Made by a program: the position numbers and the translations under genes. A stretch of DNA of 64,000 nt from Halosimplex salinum. GTDB taxonomy: Archaea; Halobacteriota; Halobacteria; Halobacteriales; Haloarculaceae. The notes below the pieces were generated by a model, which made no database searches, was not told where the DNA came from, and saw only the letters and a program-made list of their open reading frames with translations. The stretch's first letter is position 1, and every line of letters begins with the position of its first letter. Where the stretch lies: positions 1 through 64,000 of the forward strand of contig NZ_QWGG01000010.1 in the NCBI RefSeq assembly GCF_003730195.1. Direction: 5' to 3'. Positions 59,555 through 64,000 of this stretch are shown here, one piece after another.

Positions 59555-60397
59555 ATGGGAAAGACGCTGCTGGGGATCGACCTCGACGAGTCGCCCGTCG
59601 GGGGGTACATCGAACGGCTCCTCTCCGAGGAGGACCTGGAGAAACTCACCGACGGCGGCCGCGAACCGCGGGACGAGAGCGACGCGAGCGACACGAGCGA
59701 CGCCGCCGCGGACGGCGGCGACGCGGCGACGGACGACCGCGACGCCGGGACGGACCTCGTCGACGACGCGGTCGACGACGGCTCGGAGACGACCGTCCCC
59801 GTAGGGACCAGCGGCGACGATCCGAGCGACGCGTGGGACACGCCGAACCCGGACGGCCCGGCCACCCTTCGGGATCCGGTGCCGTCACCCGGTGACGCGG
59901 ACGCCGACGACGGCGGCTGGAAGGAGAAACTCCGGTCGGTGCTCCCGAAGGTCGCCGTGGCGCTCGTGGTCCTCGCGGTCGTCGCCGTCCTCGCCTACCG
60001 CTACCTCGGGAAAGCCAAGCGCGTCGCGAGCGACAAACTCGGGAGCGACGACGAGTCCGACCAGCCGGAGCCTCGCCCGACCGAGGTAACCGGCGACGTC
60101 CCCGAGGCGCGCCGCCGGGCGAAGGCGCCGAGCCGAGACGAGCGCGAGGAGTTCGCCGACCAGCCGGTCGACGAGACGGTCGACCGCGCCAGGCGAGCGG
60201 AGTCCGACGAGCGCGACGACCGCGAGGACGACGAGGCCGGCCCGGACAGCGTGGGTCGGCCGCGCACGGACTCGGACGTCGGCGCGCTCGTCGGGCTGGC
60301 CGCGCTCGCCGTGGTCGCGGCCGCGGTCCGGAAGTTCTCGGAGGAGCCGGAGCGAGACCCGCTGGTCGACGGCCCGCGCGACGACGCCGATGAGTGA
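59555..60397 (+). CDS. Acidic single-pass membrane protein, function unknown
   Basis: The 280-residue protein starts 'MGKTLLGIDLDESPVGGYIERLLSEEDLEKL', has a long Asp/Ala-rich acidic region, one clear transmembrane helix ('VAVALVVLAVVAVLAYRYLG', about residues 131-150) and a charged Arg/Asp/Glu-rich C-terminal part with a second weakly hydrophobic stretch near 245-262. I do not recognise the family. Its stop overlaps the next gene by 8 nt, so they are co-translated. Confidence 0.65.
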   Translation: MGKTLLGIDLDESPVGGYIERLLSEEDLEKLTDGGREPRDESDASDTSDAAADGGDAATDDRDAGTDLVDDAVDDGSETTVPVGTSGDDPSDAWDTPNPDGPATLRDPVPSPGDADADDGGWKEKLRSVLPKVAVALVVLAVVAVLAYRYLGKAKRVASDKLGSDDESDQPEPRPTEVTGDVPEARRRAKAPSRDEREEFADQPVDETVDRARRAESDERDDREDDEAGPDSVGRPRTDSDVGALVGLAALAVVAAAVRKFSEEPERDPLVDGPRDDADE

Positions 60398-60710
60398 GGA
60401 CGGCGCGAGCGAGCGGTCCGAGCGCGACTCCGGCGGGAGCGACTCGCTCGCCGGCCTCGGCGACCGCGAGGGCTGGCGCGTCGAGGGGTCGGCCGCGCGC
60501 GTCCACTACGAGGGGGAGGGGGACCGCTACAGCGTCGAGTACTACGCGCCGAGCGACTGCGTCGTCTACTGGAAAGTTCCCCCAGAAGACGCCGGCGAGA
60601 CGGCCGTTCCCGTGGGGCGAGACACCGTTCCGACGCCGCTCCGCGAGCGGATCCGGATGGACCTGAACGCCGCGGGGGTCGACCCCGAGGTCGAGCGGCG
60701 GTCGCTGTAG
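60390..60710 (+). CDS. Small uncharacterised haloarchaeal protein
   Basis: The 106-residue protein has an acidic N-terminus and a compact core, 'GWRVEGSAARVHYEGEGDRYSVEYYAPSDCVVYWKVPPEDAG' (key pieces EGDRYSVEYY and VVYWKVP). A short helical end with 'PTPLRERIRMDLNAAGVDP' follows. No signal or membrane segment. It overlaps the preceding membrane protein gene by 8 nt and is likely expressed with it. Function not known. Confidence 0.7.
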   Translation: MSEDGASERSERDSGGSDSLAGLGDREGWRVEGSAARVHYEGEGDRYSVEYYAPSDCVVYWKVPPEDAGETAVPVGRDTVPTPLRERIRMDLNAAGVDPEVERRSL

Positions 60711-60819
60711 CGTGTTTCGGTCGTGAGTTGCGGATTCTGTGACGACTGTGTCGGCAGTCGCGACGCGCACGTTGGCAAGTCCGACAGGTCTAAGCGGGCC
60801 CATCGGGAATCGCACGTGC

Positions 60820-63390
60820 ATGGAGTTTCACGAGGCGGCGGACTTTCTCTTCGATCTGCGCCGGTTCGCGCCGCGGCCGGGGCTGGACCCCACGCGGAAC
60901 CTGCTCGGCCACCTCGGCGATCCGCAGGAGCGCCTGCAGTGCGTCCAGATCGCGGGGTCGAACGGGAAGGGGAGCACCGCTCGGATGGTCGAGCGCGCGC
61001 TCCGCGAGGCGGGGCTGTCGGTCGGGCTCTACACCTCGCCCCACCTCGACGACGTGCGCGAGCGGGTGCGCGTCGACGGCCGGCCGATCACCGAGTCGGC
61101 GGTCACCGAGTTCGTCGGCGAGTTCCGCGAGTACGCCACCGACCGGGCGACCGACGGCGAGTCGCCGACGTTCTTCGAGACGGTGACGGCGATGGCGCTC
61201 TGGGAGTTCGACCGACAGGACGTGGACGTGGCCGTCCTCGAGGTCGGCATCGGCGGGTCGCTCGACGCGACGAGCGTCGTCGATCCGGTCGCGAGCGCGG
61301 TCACCGCAGTCACGCTCGAACACACCGACCTGCTCGGCGACACCGTCGAGGAGATCGCCCGTGACAAGGCCGGCGTCGCGCCCGCGGACGCGCCGCTCGT
61401 GACGGCGACGACGGGCGACGCGCTGGCGGGCATCCGCGAGGAAGTCGACGACGTGCTGACCGTCGCGGACGCGGACTGGGACGACCGCGAGGACGACCCC
61501 GACGTGACCGTCCGCTACGGCGGCCGCGAGGGGCTGGAGGGGGCGGTCACCGTCGAGGGGTCGGCCGGGGGCGACGAGGGAACGGAGTGGACCGTCGACA
61601 CCCACCTCCCGCTACTGGGCGCCCATCAGGCGCGCAACGCGGGGGTCGCCGCGGTACTCGTTCGACAGGCCGCGGAGCGACTGGACGCCGACCTCGCGAC
61701 CGACGCCGTCGAACGGGGGTTTCGCAACGCCCACTGGCCGGGCAGGTTCGAGGTGATGGGCCGGGAGCCGCTGGTCGTCCTCGACGGCGCGCACAACCCC
61801 GGCGGGTGCGAGACGACGGCGGACGTGCTGTCGTCGTTCGACTACGACGACCTTCACCTCGTCGTCGGGGCCATGACGGACAAGGACCACCGCGGCATCG
61901 CGAGCGCGTTCGCCGACGCGGACCTCGCTCGCGTCGTCGCCTGTCGGCCCGACCACGACCGCGCCGAGTCGGAGGCGGTCGTCGCGCGGGCCTTCGAAGC
62001 GGAGACCGAGGCCGACGTCGAGACGCACGCGGCGGTCGCCGGCGCGCTCGACCGGGCGTTCGACGCGGCCGGGCCGGACGACGCGGTGGTCGTCGCCGGG
62101 TCGCTGTACGCGGTCGCCGAGGCGCGGACCCGCTGGGCGCGCCCCGTCGTGCCCGCGACGGTCGATTCGCTCGCCGAAGCCCGGAAGACGCTCGAACGCG
62201 GCCACGTCGCCGAGCGCGAAGTCGAACGAGCCAGCGGCGACGCCGTCCATCGGGTCCTGCGAACCCGTCTGCGCCCACGGCAGGCCCGGCGTCTCCAGTC
62301 CGAACTGCGCGCGCTGGGGGGCGAGGTCGCCCTGTCCGCGCTCGCCGAGCAAGACGAAGAGGTCGTCGACGCGGTGCTGATGGCCACGCGGACACAGTTC
62401 GATCGCCTGCTCGCCGACCTCTCGGACCGCGACGACGACCTCGCGCCGCTGGTCGACGAGTTCGCGACCGCGCTGGCGGGCACGCCCGGCCCGAACGAGG
62501 CGACGCCGACTATCGAACCGGGGACAGCGAGCGCCGACCCGGGAGCGACCGACTCGGAGGGCGCCGACCGCGAGTACCCGTGGGAAGACGGCACCGCGGT
62601 GATGGGCATCCTGAATATCACGCCGGACAGCTTCCACGACGGCGGCGAGTACAACACCGTCGACGCCGCCCGCGAGCGCGCCGAGCGGATGGTCAACGCC
62701 GGCGTCGAAATCCTCGACATCGGCGGCGAGTCGACCCGTCCGGGCGCCGAGGTCGTGCCGGTCGACGAGGAGATCGACCGCGTCGTCCCGGTGATCGAGG
62801 CGATATCGGACCTCGACGTGATGGTCTCCATCGACACGCGGAAGGCGGCGGTCGCTCGCGCGGCCATCGACGCGGGCGCGGACCTGCTCAACGACGTCTC
62901 GGGGCTCGAAGACCCGGAGATGCGACTGGTCGCGGCCGAACACGACGTGCCGGTCGTCGTCATGCACAGCATCGAGGCGCCGGTCGACCCGGAGACGAGC
63001 GTCGAGTACGACGACGTGGTCACCGACGTGATCGACTACCTCTCCGAGCGCGTCCTGCTGGCCGAGAAAGCGGGTCTGGACCGCTCGCAGATCCTCGTCG
63101 ACCCCGGGCTCGGCTTCGGGAAGTCGGCCGTCGAGAGCTTCGAACTGCTCGGTCGGCTCGACGAACTCGCGGCGCTGGGCTGTCCGGTCCTCGTCGGGCA
63201 CTCCCGGAAGTCGATGTTCGACCTGACCGACGGCGGGCGCGAGGGCGCGCTGGACGAGACGGTCGCGGGGACGGCACTGATGGCCGAGCGGGGTGCGGAC
63301 GTGATCCGCGTCCACGACGCTCACGAGAACGTCGCCGCGGTCCGGGTCGCGCAGGCGGCCGACGACCCCGAGCGGTTCGCCGACGAGTGA
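60820..63390 (+). CDS. folCP: Bifunctional folylpolyglutamate synthase / dihydropteroate synthase
   Basis: The 856-residue fusion has an N-terminal FolC Mur-ligase-like part: P-loop IAGSNGKGSTARMV near residue 46, 'TSPHLDDVRERVRVDG', 'LEVGIGGSLDATSVV', 'VLDGAHNPGG'. The C-terminal FolP (from about residue 590) has MGILNITPDSFHDGG, the conserved 'DIGGESTRPGAEVV', 'SIDTRKAAVARAA', 'VMHS' and 'DPGLGFGKS'. A middle stretch of about 130 residues ('RARPRQARRLQSELRALGG' region) belongs to neither clearly. The ATG at 60820 is the family start; the frame begins at 60739. It makes dihydropteroate and adds glutamate. Confidence 0.94.
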   Translation: MEFHEAADFLFDLRRFAPRPGLDPTRNLLGHLGDPQERLQCVQIAGSNGKGSTARMVERALREAGLSVGLYTSPHLDDVRERVRVDGRPITESAVTEFVGEFREYATDRATDGESPTFFETVTAMALWEFDRQDVDVAVLEVGIGGSLDATSVVDPVASAVTAVTLEHTDLLGDTVEEIARDKAGVAPADAPLVTATTGDALAGIREEVDDVLTVADADWDDREDDPDVTVRYGGREGLEGAVTVEGSAGGDEGTEWTVDTHLPLLGAHQARNAGVAAVLVRQAAERLDADLATDAVERGFRNAHWPGRFEVMGREPLVVLDGAHNPGGCETTADVLSSFDYDDLHLVVGAMTDKDHRGIASAFADADLARVVACRPDHDRAESEAVVARAFEAETEADVETHAAVAGALDRAFDAAGPDDAVVVAGSLYAVAEARTRWARPVVPATVDSLAEARKTLERGHVAEREVERASGDAVHRVLRTRLRPRQARRLQSELRALGGEVALSALAEQDEEVVDAVLMATRTQFDRLLADLSDRDDDLAPLVDEFATALAGTPGPNEATPTIEPGTASADPGATDSEGADREYPWEDGTAVMGILNITPDSFHDGGEYNTVDAARERAERMVNAGVEILDIGGESTRPGAEVVPVDEEIDRVVPVIEAISDLDVMVSIDTRKAAVARAAIDAGADLLNDVSGLEDPEMRLVAAEHDVPVVVMHSIEAPVDPETSVEYDDVVTDVIDYLSERVLLAEKAGLDRSQILVDPGLGFGKSAVESFELLGRLDELAALGCPVLVGHSRKSMFDLTDGGREGALDETVAGTALMAERGADVIRVHDAHENVAAVRVAQAADDPERFADE

Positions 63391-63462
63391 GCGAGTGACG
63401 GGCGCCCGGAACGGGTGACGGACTCCCGGTAGCTTTTTTGCCCCTCTCTCGGCTGTCGGGAT

Positions 63463-64000
63463 GTGAGCGACGAGCGAGATTCGGACGGCGAGCGCGACCA
63501 CGCGGAGTGGGCGCGAGCCGTCATGACGGGCTACGACGGCGTGGCCGAGGCGTACGACGCCGACCGCCGCACCGCCGACGAGGTGCCGTTCGTCGAATCG
63601 GTGGTCGACGGGCTGGCGAGCGACGCCCGCGTGCTCGACGCCGGCTGTGGCGGCGGACGCGCCGTCCTGGAGACGCTCGCCGACGAGTACGAGACAGTCG
63701 GTCTGGACCTCTCGGCCGAGCAACTGGCGCTGGCGAGCGAGCGGGCGCCCGCCGCACGGCTGGTCCGCGGTGACCTGACGCGATTGCCCGTCGGCGACGA
63801 TGCGGTGGACGCGCTGACCGCGCTCCACTCGGTCATCCACGTCCCCCGCGAGCGCCACGAGGACGTGTTCGCGGAGTTCGCGCGCGTCCTCCGACCGGGC
63901 GGTCGACTCCTCCTCACGACCGGGGTCGGCGACTGGGAGGGCGAGAACGACGACTGGCTCGACAGCGGCGCGGCGATGCAGTGGAGCTTCCACGGCCGCG
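63463..64000 (+). CDS. Class I SAM-dependent methyltransferase (truncated by window end)
   Basis: A GTG at 63463 opens a frame to the right edge (179 codons seen). It has the SAM-binding motif I 'VLDAGCGGGRAVLETLAD', motif post-I 'TVGLDLSAEQL' and 'VRGDLTRLPVGDDAVDALTALHSVIHV' (pieces RGDLTRLPVGDDAVDAL), then 'FARVLRPGGRLLLTTG'. A TATA-like CTTTTTTG (63433-63440) lies about 27 nt before the GTG, predicting a leaderless mRNA. The substrate is not known, and the C-terminal end is outside the window. Confidence 0.85.
   Translation, partial: MSDERDSDGERDHAEWARAVMTGYDGVAEAYDADRRTADEVPFVESVVDGLASDARVLDAGCGGGRAVLETLADEYETVGLDLSAEQLALASERAPAARLVRGDLTRLPVGDDAVDALTALHSVIHVPRERHEDVFAEFARVLRPGGRLLLTTGVGDWEGENDDWLDSGAAMQWSFHGR

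Overview
The window is very GC-rich and carries a consistently archaeal, specifically haloarchaeal, gene set: a TFB with an N-terminal zinc ribbon, the archaeal type II 3-dehydroquinate synthase, a PurN-AICARFT fusion, a FolC-FolP fusion, an AglD-type glycosyltransferase, a HalX response regulator, Tat-type lipoprotein signals and a PGF-CTERM protein. Proteins are acidic throughout, as expected for a salt-in organism. Many genes have a TATA-like box about 27 nt before the start codon, which predicts leaderless transcripts; I used this to choose several starts. The lineage is class Halobacteria; genus is not decidable from the sequence alone. No tRNA, rRNA, CRISPR array, insertion sequence or phage gene was seen.

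Layout. 1-202 is a GC-rich 27/37-bp tandem repeat that runs off the left edge and into the stop codon of a polymer-forming membrane protein gene. 1.4-5 kb holds a SelW-like protein and a respiratory block (ctaB heme O synthase with a half CtaA domain, a membrane protein, coxB). 5-18.2 kb is a mixed housekeeping and signalling region: wHTH regulator, HalX regulator, peroxiredoxin, FAD oxidoreductase, Hsp20-like protein, DUF429 protein, hybrid sensor kinase, ABC exporter, UspA, a radical SAM protein with a helix-hairpin-helix, and AglD-like glycosyltransferase. 18.2-31.1 kb has an NTP phosphatase, TFB, a soluble chemotaxis transducer, two early shikimate genes (aroD and DHQ synthase II), a three-gene RHH/wHTH/GT4 operon, two lipoproteins (one a duplicated ferritin-like protein), an SDR, a GNAT and an HTH plus membrane-protein pair.

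31.1-42 kb contains ileS behind an unusually long structured leader, then a nitrogen-assimilation block (glutamate dehydrogenase, a CBS protein, glutamate synthase large subunit) whose promoters sit in AT-rich islands. 42.9-53.4 kb is the succinylase lysine/diaminopimelate pathway: dapA, dapB, dapD, then lysA and dapE. It is split by a nucleotide-modification-like gene, a NosFY-like ABC cassette and a large acidic/Pro-Thr-rich CARDB protein with an archaeosortase signal. No dapF lies in the cluster. 53.5-64 kb carries a phosphoribosyltransferase, divergent purB and purNH, an oxidoreductase, three poorly characterised proteins, folCP and a methyltransferase cut by the right edge.

The most interesting unexplained signals are: the multi-hairpin leader of ileS; a family of short palindromes built on a 27-nt spacing, two of which sit inside coding sequence; a promoter-aligned 26-codon ORF ending in Lys/Arg codons in front of the dap genes; a triple CTCACATC element before the GT4 operon; and two promoters sharing a GGGGCCCC palindrome between TATA box and start codon.
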